A stretch of DNA of 64,000 bases from Streptosporangium sp. NBC_01495 (GTDB taxonomy: Bacteria > Actinomycetota > Actinomycetes > Streptosporangiales > Streptosporangiaceae). Where the stretch lies: positions 6,882,001 to 6,946,000 of the forward strand of contig NZ_CP109430.1 in assembly GCF_036250735.1 (NCBI RefSeq). The letters run 5' to 3'. Below, in pieces: positions 26,437-34,497 of this stretch. The notes beneath the pieces were generated by a model, which worked only from the letters and a program-made list of their open reading frames with translations, searched no databases and was not told the DNA's origin. How positions within the stretch are numbered: position 1 is the stretch's first letter; each line of letters opens with the position of its first letter. Made by a program: the position numbers and the translations under genes.

Positions 26437-27822
26437 CTATCCGCCGACCTCCTTGGCCGCCGTGAAGCCCTGCTCTTCGGCCAGGCGCATGAGCCGGCGG
26501 TGCGCCTCGCCTCCCGCGCGGCCGAGCTCGTCCTGGGCGACGGTACGCAGCTCGTCGTCCTCGACGACGGTCTCGCCGCCGACCAGCAGCCGGGCCAGCG
26601 GGGGCTGCCGGGTGCCGAACACCAGGGCACAGACCGGGTCGGCGACCGCGGAGGCGAATGCCCCGGTGCGCCAGAGGGCGATGTCGGCGAGCTTCCCGGC
26701 CTCCAGGGAGCCGAGCTCCTCCTCGCGGCCCAGGTTCCTCGCCCCGCCGAGGGTGGCGATCTCCAGGGCCTGGCGGGCGGTGAGCGCGGTGGGCCCGTAC
26801 CTGGCCCGCTGGAACAGCAGGGCCTGCCGCATCTCGCCGGAGAGCGAGGTCAGCTCGGCGGAGGCGCTGCCGTCCACCCCCAGGCCGACGTTCGCGCCCC
26901 GGTGGAGCATCTCGGAGACGCGGGCGATCCCGGCGCCGAGGCGGCCGTTGGAGCTGGGGCAGTGCGCCGAACCCGTACCGGTCTGGGCGAAGACGTCGAT
27001 GTCACCGTCGCTCAGATGGACGGCGTGGGCGAACCACACGTCCGGGCCGAGCCAGCCGAGCTTCTCCATGTAGTCGACCGGGCGCTGCCCGACCTGCCGC
27101 AGGCAGTGCTCCTCCTCGTCGAGGGTCTCGGCGAGGTGGGTGTGCAGGCGCACCCCCTTGGACCTGGCCAGCGCGGCGGCCTCGGTCATCAGGTCGGCGC
27201 TGACCGAGAACGGCGAGCAGGGGGCGACCGCGACGCGGAGCATCGAGGAGAAGGACGGGTCGTGGTAGGTGTCGACGGCCTCGGCCGTCGCGTCGAGGAT
27301 CTCGTCGAGCCGCTCGACCACGACGTCCGGCGGCAGGCCGCCCTGCGACCTCCCCCGGTCCATCGAGCCCCGGGCGGGGTGAAAGCGGAGGCCGACCTCC
27401 CGGGCCGCCTCGATCTCCGCGGCGAACAGGTCCCCGCGCCCCTTGGGAAAGATGTAGTGGTGGTCGCTGGAGGTGGTGCAGCCCGACAGGGCCAGATAGC
27501 CCAGCCCCGCGCCCGCCGCGCCCCTGACGACCTCGGCGTCCATCGCGGCCCACACCTGGTAGAGCGCCGTCAGCCACTCGAACAGGGTGGCGTCCTGGGC
27601 GAGCCCCTGTGAGGCCCACTGGTAGAGGTGGTGGTGGGTGTTGACCAGGCCGGGGGTGGCGAGGCAGCCGGTGCCGTCGATCCTGACCGCCCCCGGGACG
27701 TCCGGCGCGGGGCCCGCGCCCAGGGCCACGATCCTGTCGCCCTCGACGTGGATGTGCCCCGAGGGAATCTCCGGGCCCACCACCGGCGCGATGTGGACGT
27801 TCTCGATCAGGGTGGAACTCAC
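26437..27822 (-). CDS. 8-oxoguanine deaminase-type amidohydrolase
   Basis: Deaminates 8-oxoguanine and/or a related purine (guanine-type) to feed uric acid or xanthine into the operon. The 461-residue amidohydrolase has the metal motif GLVNTHHHLYQW, SGCTTSSDHHYIFPKG (the SSDHHY signature of the 8-oxoguanine deaminase group), MDRGRSQGG, RLHTHLAET, WFAHAVHLS, HCPSSNGRLG and GLGVDGSAS. It starts GTG at 27822, overlapping the last of several mini-ORFs. Its first dozen codons are the template of the upstream 47-nt repeats. Placement beside uricase and xanthine dehydrogenase supports purine catabolism. Confidence 0.9.
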   Translation of the reverse strand: MSSTLIENVHIAPVVGPEIPSGHIHVEGDRIVALGAGPAPDVPGAVRIDGTGCLATPGLVNTHHHLYQWASQGLAQDATLFEWLTALYQVWAAMDAEVVRGAAGAGLGYLALSGCTTSSDHHYIFPKGRGDLFAAEIEAAREVGLRFHPARGSMDRGRSQGGLPPDVVVERLDEILDATAEAVDTYHDPSFSSMLRVAVAPCSPFSVSADLMTEAAALARSKGVRLHTHLAETLDEEEHCLRQVGQRPVDYMEKLGWLGPDVWFAHAVHLSDGDIDVFAQTGTGSAHCPSSNGRLGAGIARVSEMLHRGANVGLGVDGSASAELTSLSGEMRQALLFQRARYGPTALTARQALEIATLGGARNLGREEELGSLEAGKLADIALWRTGAFASAVADPVCALVFGTRQPPLARLLVGGETVVEDDELRTVAQDELGRAGGEAHRRLMRLAEEQGFTAAKEVGG

Positions 27823-28065
27823 GGGGCCCCGCCTTCCACGCGGACGTTCTCCATCCAGGCGGAACTCTCGGGACCGCCGCCTTCCGCGCGGACGTTCTCG
27901 ATCCGGGTGGGACTCACGAGGCCCCGCCTTCCGCGTGGACGTTCTCGATCCGGGTGGGACTCACGAGGCCCCGCCTTCCGCGTGGACGTTCTCGATCCGG
28001 GTGGGACTCACGAGGCCCCGCTTTCCGCGTGGACGTTCTCGATCCGGGTGGAGCTCACGAGGCCG
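27796..28065 (-). repeat. 47-nt tandem array encoding a chain of overlapping mini-ORFs
   Basis: The motif GTGAGTCCCACCCGG followed by ATCGAGAACGTCCACGCGG recurs with periods 47, 47, 47, 48 and 47 nt; the last copy is the true start of the deaminase gene. On the minus strand each unit reads as GTG start, about 15 codons (SPTRIENVHAEGGAS), then TGA overlapping the next GTG. Mini-ORFs are 28058-28008, 28011-27961, 27964-27914 (16 aa each) and 27917-27819 (32 aa, from two fused units). The first overlaps the stop of the Fe-S subunit gene, the last overlaps the deaminase start. A GAAGG/GGGG purine stretch precedes every GTG. Translation of the peptides is not proven. Confidence 0.85.
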
Positions 28066-28531
28066 CCGCCTTCCGCGCCGCGGCGAGGCGTACGGCGTCG
28101 AGGATCTTCTCGTAGCCGGTGCACCGGCACAGGTTGCCCGCCAGGGCCTCGCGGATCTCCGCGTCGGACGGCCTCGCGACCCGTTCGATCAGGTCGTGGG
28201 CCTGGACGAGGAGGCCGGGGGTGCAGAAGCCGCACTGGACGGCGCCGCACTCGACGAAGGCCTCCTGGATCGGGTCGAGCCGGTCGCCGTCGGCGAGCCC
28301 CTCGACGGTGCGGACCTGGCGTCCCTCGGCCTGTCCGGCCGCGACCAGGCACGCGCAGACGGGGATCCCGTCGAGATAGACCGTGCAGGAGCCGCACTCG
28401 CCCTGCTCGCACGCGTTCTTGGAACCCGGCAGGCCGACCCTCTCGCGCAGGACGTACAGGAGGCTCTCGCCCTCCCAGACGTCGTCGGCGGTCTCCCTGC
28501 GGCCGTTGACGGTGAAGGTGACACGCATCAT
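28055..28531 (-). CDS. Xanthine dehydrogenase-type 2Fe-2S subunit
   Basis: Electron-transfer subunit of a molybdenum hydroxylase. About 158 residues with the plant-type 2Fe-2S cluster (CEQGECGSCTVYLDG, residues about 40-60) and the second cluster motif CGFCTPG...NLCRCTGYEKI. The ATG at 28531 overlaps the FAD-subunit stop (ATGA); the next ATG is also possible. The gene ends in GTGA, which starts the mini-ORF chain. The molybdopterin-binding large subunit needed for activity is not found anywhere in the window. Confidence 0.9.
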   Translation of the reverse strand: MMRVTFTVNGRRETADDVWEGESLLYVLRERVGLPGSKNACEQGECGSCTVYLDGIPVCACLVAAGQAEGRQVRTVEGLADGDRLDPIQEAFVECGAVQCGFCTPGLLVQAHDLIERVARPSDAEIREALAGNLCRCTGYEKILDAVRLAAARKAAAS

Positions 28532-29412
28532 CCGGCCCTCCTCTCGAAGTGTCCGGAGCGGAACTCGTTCCACGCCCAGGTGAGGGTGCGCCGCGCCATC
28601 ACCGCGATGGCGTGGCGCCGGTAGTCGGCGGTGCCGCGCACGTCGTCGATCGGCGAGGCGGCCCCGGCGGCCAGCTCCCCGAAACGCCCGAGCACCGCGG
28701 GGTCGAGCCGGGCCTCCCAGTCGAGCTCGGCGGCGAGGAACTCCTCGGCGGCGACGGCCCGGCGGGGGGTCGGGGCGGCCGAGCCGATGCCGGTGCCGAC
28801 CCGGCGCTCGCCGGGGTGCAGCGCGATCGCGAACGAGCAGACCGCGATCACCATGGCGTTGCGGGTGCCGACCTTGGAGAAGTACTGCGGGCCGCTCGCG
28901 GGGCTCGTCCAGAACGCCCGGATCAGCTCGTCGGCCTCCAGCGCGCTGCGCTTGACCCCGAGATAGAAATCGGCGGCCGGGATCATCCGCACGCCCCTGG
29001 CCGCGGACTCGACCTCCACGACCGCGTCCCCGGCCAGCAGCGGCGGGTGGCTGTCCCCGGCGGGCGAGGCCGCGCCGAGGTTGCCCCCCACGGTGCCCCG
29101 ATTGCGGATCTGCGGCGAGCCGACCGTGCGGGAGGCCTGCGCCAGGCCCGGCAGCCGGTCGCCCAGCTCGGCGATGAGCCGGGCGTACGTCACGCCCGCG
29201 CCGACCCTGAGCCTGCCGTCCGGCTCCTCGCTCCACGCCGCCAGTTCGGCGACCCGGTTCAGGTCGAGCAGCGCGGCGGGCCGCCGCACGTCGAAGTTGA
29301 GCTCGACCATCATGTCGGTGCCGCCCTGGATGGGTACCGCCTCCGGCCGGTCCGTCTTGGCGGCCAGAGCCTCCGCCCACGTGGCGGGTCGCAGGAAGTC
29401 CATGCTCGTCAC
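28528..29412 (-). CDS. Xanthine dehydrogenase-type FAD-binding subunit
   Basis: Carries the FAD that passes electrons to NAD+ in the molybdenum hydroxylase. The 294-residue protein begins DFLRPATWAEALAA and has the FAD motif PIQGGTDMMVELNF, the second FAD loop TVGSPQIRNRGTVGGNLG with SPAGDSHPPLLA, and the CO-dehydrogenase flavoprotein C-terminal domain. The GTG start overlaps the uricase stop (GTGA), and the stop overlaps the Fe-S subunit. Sequence alone does not separate xanthine dehydrogenase from related hydroxylases; the operon context does. Confidence 0.88.
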   Translation of the reverse strand: MTSMDFLRPATWAEALAAKTDRPEAVPIQGGTDMMVELNFDVRRPAALLDLNRVAELAAWSEEPDGRLRVGAGVTYARLIAELGDRLPGLAQASRTVGSPQIRNRGTVGGNLGAASPAGDSHPPLLAGDAVVEVESAARGVRMIPAADFYLGVKRSALEADELIRAFWTSPASGPQYFSKVGTRNAMVIAVCSFAIALHPGERRVGTGIGSAAPTPRRAVAAEEFLAAELDWEARLDPAVLGRFGELAAGAASPIDDVRGTADYRRHAIAVMARRTLTWAWNEFRSGHFERRAG

Positions 29413-30311
29413 TCCCAGGCGAAGCGGGCGTCGGGGGCGTCGTCGCGGAGCACACTGCCCTCGATCAGCCCGTAGGGACGGTCGGCGGCGTAGAACACCT
29501 CGTTGGGGTTGTCCAGCCCGAACGGGGTGAGATCGACCAGGAAGTGGTGCTTGTTCGGCATCGCCAGGCGCACCTCACAGACCTCCTCGCGGGCGTTCAG
29601 GACCCGCTCGCCCATCGCGTAGAGCGTCTGCTGCAGCGACAGGCTGTAGGTCTCGGCGAAAGCCCCGAGCAGGTGGCGGCGCACCTCGTCGTACGACTCC
29701 CCGTACGCCGTCCCCTGCCCGGCCGCCCCCGGCAGGTGCCGCCAGCGGGCCGAGACGGCGGTGGCCAGGACGCGGTCCTTGGTGGGGGGCAGGGTGGTGT
29801 ACTCGTCCTCGATGAAGCCGGAGAACTCCGAGTCGGTCGAGTTGAGCACCACCAGGTCCCTCAGCCCGGAGACCACGGTGGTGGTGCCGTCCCGGTCGTG
29901 GTGGACGGCGCAGGTGCGCACCTCCCTTCCCGAGCGGACGAAGGAGTGCCGCCCGCGCTCCCCCGCGGTCTCCTCGGACACCGGGATGCGGTCCCAGAAG
30001 TGTTCCTCGATCTCCACGCGGGCGTGGTGGACGGTGGGCTGCGACTCCACGTAGTGGCGGGCCAGCAGGATCGCGAATTCCTCGATCTCCGCCACGCCGT
30101 GCTTCCTGGCGAAGGCGTACACGGTGTTCTTCTGCGTGTCGGTCGGCAGGACCGCGGCGTTGTCGCCGGTGAGATGGACCGCCTCCATGTCACCGGACAG
30201 CGCCGAGCCGACGGTGACGTCCTTGACGTGGTGGACGCCGCCGTCCCTGACGACGCGGACCAGGCGGGTCTCCGCCTTGCCGTAGCGGTTGGGGCCGAGA
30301 ACGACGGACAT
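29409..30311 (-). CDS. Urate oxidase (uricase)
   Basis: Oxidises urate to 5-hydroxyisourate without cofactor. 300 residues, with RYGKAETRLVRV, LPTDTQKNTVYAFARKHG (catalytic Thr region), FVRSGREVRTCAV, VLNSTDSEFSGFIEDEYTT (substrate-binding motif) and MPNKHHFLVDLTPF. ATG at 30311 follows GAGGGAG at 6 nt. It is placed one nucleotide after uraH and overlaps the FAD subunit. With uraH and uraD it forms the complete urate-to-allantoin set. Confidence 0.95.
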   Translation of the reverse strand: MSVVLGPNRYGKAETRLVRVVRDGGVHHVKDVTVGSALSGDMEAVHLTGDNAAVLPTDTQKNTVYAFARKHGVAEIEEFAILLARHYVESQPTVHHARVEIEEHFWDRIPVSEETAGERGRHSFVRSGREVRTCAVHHDRDGTTTVVSGLRDLVVLNSTDSEFSGFIEDEYTTLPPTKDRVLATAVSARWRHLPGAAGQGTAYGESYDEVRRHLLGAFAETYSLSLQQTLYAMGERVLNAREEVCEVRLAMPNKHHFLVDLTPFGLDNPNEVFYAADRPYGLIEGSVLRDDAPDARFAWE

Positions 30312-30312
30312 G

Positions 30313-30624
30313 CTAGCTCCCTCGATACGTCGAGTAGGCGAACGGGCTGAGCAGCAGGGGCACGTGGTGGTGCTCCCGCGGGTCCGCCACCGTGAAGTCG
30401 ATCGAGACCCGGGGGTAGAAGGCGTCCACGGCGCGGGCGGCGAAGTAGCCGCCGGTGTCGAAGACCAGGCGGTGGTCACCCGCCCCGCAGGTCCATCCCG
30501 CGATCCGCCCGTCGGCGTCGGTGACGCCCTCGGCGAGCACCTCGCCGTCCCTTTCCAGGCGTACGGCGACCCCCGCCGCGGGCCTGCCCAGGGCGGCGTC
30601 CAGCACGTGGGTGGACAGGCTCAC
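30313..30624 (-). CDS. uraH: 5-Hydroxyisourate hydrolase
   Basis: Transthyretin-like enzyme acting on the uricase product. The 103-residue protein starts SLSTHVLDAALGRPAAGV, contains EVLAEGVTDADGRI, the HHHVPLLLSPFAYSTYRG region and the diagnostic C-terminal YRGS. GTG start overlaps the end of the 38-aa bridging frame (GTGA). Confidence 0.95.
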   Translation of the reverse strand: MSLSTHVLDAALGRPAAGVAVRLERDGEVLAEGVTDADGRIAGWTCGAGDHRLVFDTGGYFAARAVDAFYPRVSIDFTVADPREHHHVPLLLSPFAYSTYRGS

Positions 30625-30737
30625 GCGGACCCCTCCCCGAGGAGTACGGGGTTCGTGACGGCTCCCGGAGGCGCGGGGCGGGCGGCTCCCATGGACGCGG
30701 GGCTCATGGGGCGGCTCCCATGGACGCGGGCGCTCAT
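30621..30737 (-). CDS. Possible 38-aa ORF bridging uraD and uraH
   Basis: The 110-nt gap between uraD and uraH is exactly spanned by a frame whose ATG overlaps the uraD stop (ATGA) and whose TGA overlaps the uraH GTG (GTGA). It is made largely of two to three repeats of an approximately 29-nt module GGGAGCCGCCxCATGAGC..., each holding a ribosome-binding core and an ATG. The product is low-complexity (Ser/Arg/Pro/Ala) with no known domain. Probably a by-product of duplicated translation-initiation signals. Confidence 0.35.
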   Translation of the reverse strand: MSARVHGSRPMSPASMGAARPAPPGAVTNPVLLGEGSA

Positions 30738-31417
30738 GCGGCGGCTCCCAGGAGTTTCGCCAGCCGCAGGCGGGTGATCTTCGCGAGTTCGGTCCTGACG
30801 ACGTCCCGCTCGGTGTCCTCGTCGTTGCCGAGCCGCTCGGTGAGCCGGGCCAGCATCTCCCCGGCCGACAGGCCGGTGGCGCAGATCAGGTAGATGTGGC
30901 CGAACCGCCGCTCGTAGGCGCGGTTGCCCTCCGCCAGCCGGTCGAGGATCTCCCGCCCGGCCGTGTCGACCCCCGCCTGCTCCCCGCGCGACCAGGCCGC
31001 CTCCCTCTCCGAGTGCCTCTCCGGGTGTTCCAGGCGCCTTTCCGAATGGCCGGGCGACGCGAAACCCGCCACAGGTTCCGGGTGACCGGGGTGGCCGGAC
31101 GGCGCGGAACCCGCCACCGGACCGTCCTCGCGGGACGGCTCCGCGGCGGGTGGCCGCTCCGCCGCGCGAGGCGGCTCGCCGATCCGGGGATGAGCGGCCA
31201 GCGCCTCGCTGACGCCGGACCAGTCCAGTCCCCGTACGGCGGTCTCCGCCACCTCGGCCAGCCGGTCAAGGTCGCGGTAGGGGCGCGACGCGGCCACCTC
31301 CCGGGCGAAGGCCCGGGAGGCGCAGCAGGCCAGCAGCCCGGCCTCGGCCTCCTCGGCGCCCAGCGCGTTGAACGCGGCCAGCCCCGGGACCGGCGGCGCG
31401 GAGTTCACGTTAGGCAT
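30734..31417 (-). CDS. uraD: OHCU decarboxylase with low-complexity insertion
   Basis: Decarboxylates 2-oxo-4-hydroxy-4-carboxy-5-ureidoimidazoline to (S)-allantoin. The N-terminal FNALGAEEAEAGLLACCASRAFAREV, the catalytic His in AHPRIG (residue 76), AAWSRGEQAGVD, and NRAYERRFGHIYLICATGLSA identify the family. At 227 residues it is about 55 longer than usual because residues 81-138 are a Pro/Ser/Glu/His-rich insertion holding a near-repeat (PVAGSAPSGHPGHPE / PVAGFASPGHSE). The insertion falls right after the catalytic motif but in a loop. First gene of the purine catabolic operon; the ATG has only a weak ribosome site. Confidence 0.9.
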   Translation of the reverse strand: MPNVNSAPPVPGLAAFNALGAEEAEAGLLACCASRAFAREVAASRPYRDLDRLAEVAETAVRGLDWSGVSEALAAHPRIGEPPRAAERPPAAEPSREDGPVAGSAPSGHPGHPEPVAGFASPGHSERRLEHPERHSEREAAWSRGEQAGVDTAGREILDRLAEGNRAYERRFGHIYLICATGLSAGEMLARLTERLGNDEDTERDVVRTELAKITRLRLAKLLGAAA

Positions 31418-31794
31418 GTGAGCAGTACACACACCGCCGGCGTGTGCGGTCCAGCGCCACGAACCGCAAACTGAGCCATGATTTGCCCCAGATTTTCGTA
31501 ACATGCTCCAAACTCGCTGATCTTCGTCGCCCACCCGCCTCCCTGACGTGCGACCGGAGGCCCCGTGGAGACGCGGGATCCGGCCCGTCACCGGTCATCG
31601 GCCTCGAAGAAACGGGCCGGGCGGCCCGCCGGACCACCGTCGGGTCGTCGCGGGCGGCCCGTCCGGTCCCGTACGCCACTCGGCCCCGCGAGCCGCCCAC
31701 CCCGTCCGCGGGCGTCGGGCGATGGTGGTTGATAAGGAACATCGATCGCCGGGGACAGGGCGGCCCCCCGGGCAGCGCCTAAAATGGTGGCACT
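31418..31794. other. Divergent promoter region (uraD / endonuclease IV)
   Basis: This 377-nt stretch separates two divergent genes and so must hold the purine operon promoter. A GTGTGTG/CACAC-rich partial dyad around 31428-31445 near the uraD start is a candidate operator. I found no convincing -10/-35 pair and no recognised regulator gene nearby. Confidence 0.4.
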
Positions 31795-32634
31795 ATGACT
31801 TCACTCTCTCCGATCGGCGGGCACGTCTCCGTCACCGGCGGTCTCGCCAAGGGCGGGCTGCGGTATGCCGCGGACATCGGTGCCGAGATGATCCAGGTGT
31901 TCGTCACCAACCCCCGCGGCTGGGCGCTCGCCGCAGGCGACCCCGTCCAGGACGCCGCGCTGCTCGAATCGGGCGTGCTCTCCTTCGTGCACGCCTCCTA
32001 CCTCGTCAACATGGGTTCCCCCAGCCCCGAGACGCTGGAGAAGTCGGTGGCCACCGTGCGGCACAACCTGCTGCGCGGCCACGCGATCGGCGCGAAGGGA
32101 GTGGTCATCCACACGGGGTCGGCGGTGAGCCAGCCCCGTGACGCCGCCCTGCGCCAGCTGCACGAGCATCTCCTGCCGCTCCTGGAGGAGATCCCCGACG
32201 ACGGGCCCGACCTGCTGCTGGAGTCGATGGCCGGGCAGGGCGGGGTGCTCTGCGCGACCGTCCAGGACCTGGAGCCCTACCTGGAGGCCCTCGACTGGCA
32301 CCCGAAGGCGGGCGTCTGCTTCGACACCTGCCACGTCTTCTCCGCCGGGCACGACCTGTCGACCTCCGAGGGCGTCAAGGAGACCCTGGACGCCCTGCAC
32401 GCGATCGCCCCGGGGCGGCTCAAGCTGGTCCACGCCAACGATTCCAAGGACCCGTGCGCCTCCAGGAGGGACCGGCACGAGAACATCGGCTCCGGCCACA
32501 TCGGCGCCGCCCCCTTCGCCGAGATGATGCGCCACCCCGCGGTGGCGGGGGTGCCGTTCTGCATCGAGACGCCCGGCGGTGCCGAGAAGCACCGCGAGGA
32601 CATCGACGTGCTCAAGAAGCTCCGCGACACCTGA
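31795..32634 (+). CDS. nfo: Deoxyribonuclease IV (AP endonuclease family 2)
   Basis: Cuts DNA at abasic sites during base excision repair. The 279-residue TIM barrel has the zinc ligands spread over typical motifs: SFVHASYLVNMGSPSPE, VVIHTGSA, LLLESMAGQGG, VCFDTCHVFSAGHD, LVHANDSKD and RDRHENIGSGHIG (signature 3), and FCIETPGG. Start ATG at 31795. Transcribed alone, divergently from the uraD operon. Confidence 0.93.
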   Translation: MTSLSPIGGHVSVTGGLAKGGLRYAADIGAEMIQVFVTNPRGWALAAGDPVQDAALLESGVLSFVHASYLVNMGSPSPETLEKSVATVRHNLLRGHAIGAKGVVIHTGSAVSQPRDAALRQLHEHLLPLLEEIPDDGPDLLLESMAGQGGVLCATVQDLEPYLEALDWHPKAGVCFDTCHVFSAGHDLSTSEGVKETLDALHAIAPGRLKLVHANDSKDPCASRRDRHENIGSGHIGAAPFAEMMRHPAVAGVPFCIETPGGAEKHREDIDVLKKLRDT

Positions 32635-33632
32635 CGCGACGACCGGTCGCCCCCGGTGTTCACCGGCCGACAGGGCCGTGTCACCGGGATCCGCGAGATC
32701 GGACGGGACGCCCGTCCTCGTGATCCGACCGCCCCCGTGTGGCCGGATCACGGTCCGGCCCGTCGGCTAGCGCGGGCGTCCCGTCATATCGGAGATCGGC
32801 GGCCCCTCCCCTTCCGGCCAAGGACCCGGCGGCCGAGTGGCCGGATGTCGCCGGCTCTCGACGGTCACCCGGTGTCCGCGCGTCAGGCCTTGTGCGAGCC
32901 TTCCGGCTCTGTCCCCCCTGACGCGGCGGGTCTCGCTCTCCGATGAGGGAACACTAGAGGCGCGTCCAGACGCGTGAGCGGCGCTTTCCCTCCAGCGCGA
33001 TTAACGGTTCGTAGTTGTCGATGTGCGGAGAGTGCCGATACGACGAACGGCCGCCGGCGGACGACGAACGGTCGATCGGAGGCTCATGGGGCCTCTGTGA
33101 CCACCGGTGCGGGAAACACCGGCGGGGCGCACGAAGGGCGTGCCGGCGAACGAGATCCAGGGCCGGAGGTCCCGCGACGGCAGGTGGGCGTCCCGGACGC
33201 GGGTCGCCACCCGGGCCACGGCCGGGGCGGCGACCGGGGAACCCGGCGGCGAGGGGCGGGCGTGCCGGGGTCCACAAGGGCGTGAATCGCCGCACGGGGG
33301 CGTAAGGGCGCGAGACGGGGCCCGGAGACCCGTGGACGGCGAGAGGTCTCGTACGGCGGTCGTGCGGCCCCGAGGAGGCGAAGGACCCGTCCGGGACCGC
33401 GTGCGGCGCCGCCGCGCACGGGTCCGGCAAGCTCACCCCATGAGCCGCACGAGCCGCACGAGCCGCACGAGCCCCATGAGCTGCACGAGCCCCATGAGCC
33501 CCATGAGCCCCAGAGGACAGAAAGCGGAGAACGGGCGGGACACGACCCGCGCCGCCCGCGACGGTGGGCGTCCTCGATCCGCGAAGAAGACGAAGAGGAC
33601 GGCGGCGGGATCCGCGAAGGAGACGGCGGCGG
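32635..33632. other. Long intergenic region with short repeats, no clear gene
   Basis: About 1 kb between endonuclease IV and the LytTR regulator (they converge). All six frames give only basic, low-complexity products. Visible structure: the ACGACGAACGG repeat near 33040-33075, and eight to nine tandem 9-nt units (ACGAGCCGC / ATGAGCCCC) at 33438-33513. Another CGCGATCCGCGAAG-type repeat lies around 33575-33625. No promoter, RNA gene or terminator could be assigned with confidence. Confidence 0.5.
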
Positions 33633-34421
33633 CTACCGCAGGGCGGCGGACGGCAGCGGCCTGGCCCGGACCACGCCGGGAACGGCCGGGCGGTCACGGA
33701 ACTGGCGGATGAGCCGCTCGCGGACCTGGCGGGTGTGGCGGCGGCTGACCGGGAGCGTCTCGGTGCCCACCCTGAGCATCACCCGGCCGCCGTCGAAACG
33801 CAGCTCGCTCACGTGCCGCACCGAGACCAGCGTGCTGCGATGCACCCTGATGAACCCCGAGCCGGCCCAGCGCCGCTCCAGGGCGGCGAGCGGCATGCGG
33901 ACCAGGTAGCTGCCCTCGTCGGTGTGCAGCCGGACGTAGTCGCCCTGCGCCTCGGCGAACCAGACGGCCTGCTGGGGCACGAACCTCGTCCGCCCGGCGA
34001 GCTCGACCGGGATGACGTCCTCGGGCACGGGGTCGGCCGCCGCCGGAGTCATGGACTCCAGGCGCCGCACCGCCTCGGCCAGCCGGTCGGCCCTGATCGG
34101 CTTGAGCAGGTAGTCGACCGCCTCCAGTTCGAAGGCCTGCACCGCGCACTCCTCGTGGGCGGTGACGAAGACCAGCCGGGGCGGGTTGGGAAAGCCCGCG
34201 ATGAGCCTGGCCAGGTCGAGGCCGTCGAGGCCGGGCATCCGGATGTCGAGGAAGACCCCGTCCAGCCGCTCGCCCGTGCCGATCATCTGGACCATGTCCT
34301 GGAGCGCGGTGACGCCGCCCACCGCGGTGGAGACGTGCTCGATACGGGGGTCCTGGCGGAGGAGATAGGCGATCTCCTCAAGAGCGGGGACCTCGTCGTC
34401 AACGGCCAGGACTCGCAACAT
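33633..34421 (-). CDS. LytTR-family response regulator
   Basis: Transcription regulator of a LytS/LytR-type system. Receiver domain (about residues 1-120): acidic pocket in VLAVDDEVPALEE, phosphoacceptor Asp in VFLDIRMPGLDG, VFVTAHEE and DYLLKPI with the conserved Lys. The C-terminal LytTR DNA-binding domain (about 145-240) has WFAEAQGDYVRLHTDEGSYLVRMPL, GFIRVHRSTLVSVRHV and LPVSRRHTRQV. The start is the ATG at 34421, preceded by TAGGGTC. It follows its sensor kinase with a gap of about 75 nt. Confidence 0.92.
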   Translation of the reverse strand: MLRVLAVDDEVPALEEIAYLLRQDPRIEHVSTAVGGVTALQDMVQMIGTGERLDGVFLDIRMPGLDGLDLARLIAGFPNPPRLVFVTAHEECAVQAFELEAVDYLLKPIRADRLAEAVRRLESMTPAAADPVPEDVIPVELAGRTRFVPQQAVWFAEAQGDYVRLHTDEGSYLVRMPLAALERRWAGSGFIRVHRSTLVSVRHVSELRFDGGRVMLRVGTETLPVSRRHTRQVRERLIRQFRDRPAVPGVVRARPLPSAALR

Positions 34422-34497
34422 GACCCTACGCTGCCCCCTGAACCACATCCGCCGCAAGCCTCATGACAACTTCAGGTAATGCTTTGACTACAAATAG

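Noticed and set aside
27796..28065. CRISPR array
   Set aside because: Units are contiguous 47-nt repeats with no unique spacers and no cas genes.
33015..33305. Possible small zinc-ribbon protein (CGEC...CDHRC)
   Set aside because: The Cys pattern is attractive, but there is no ribosome site, the rest is Arg/Gly low complexity, and the frame lies in a repeat-rich region.
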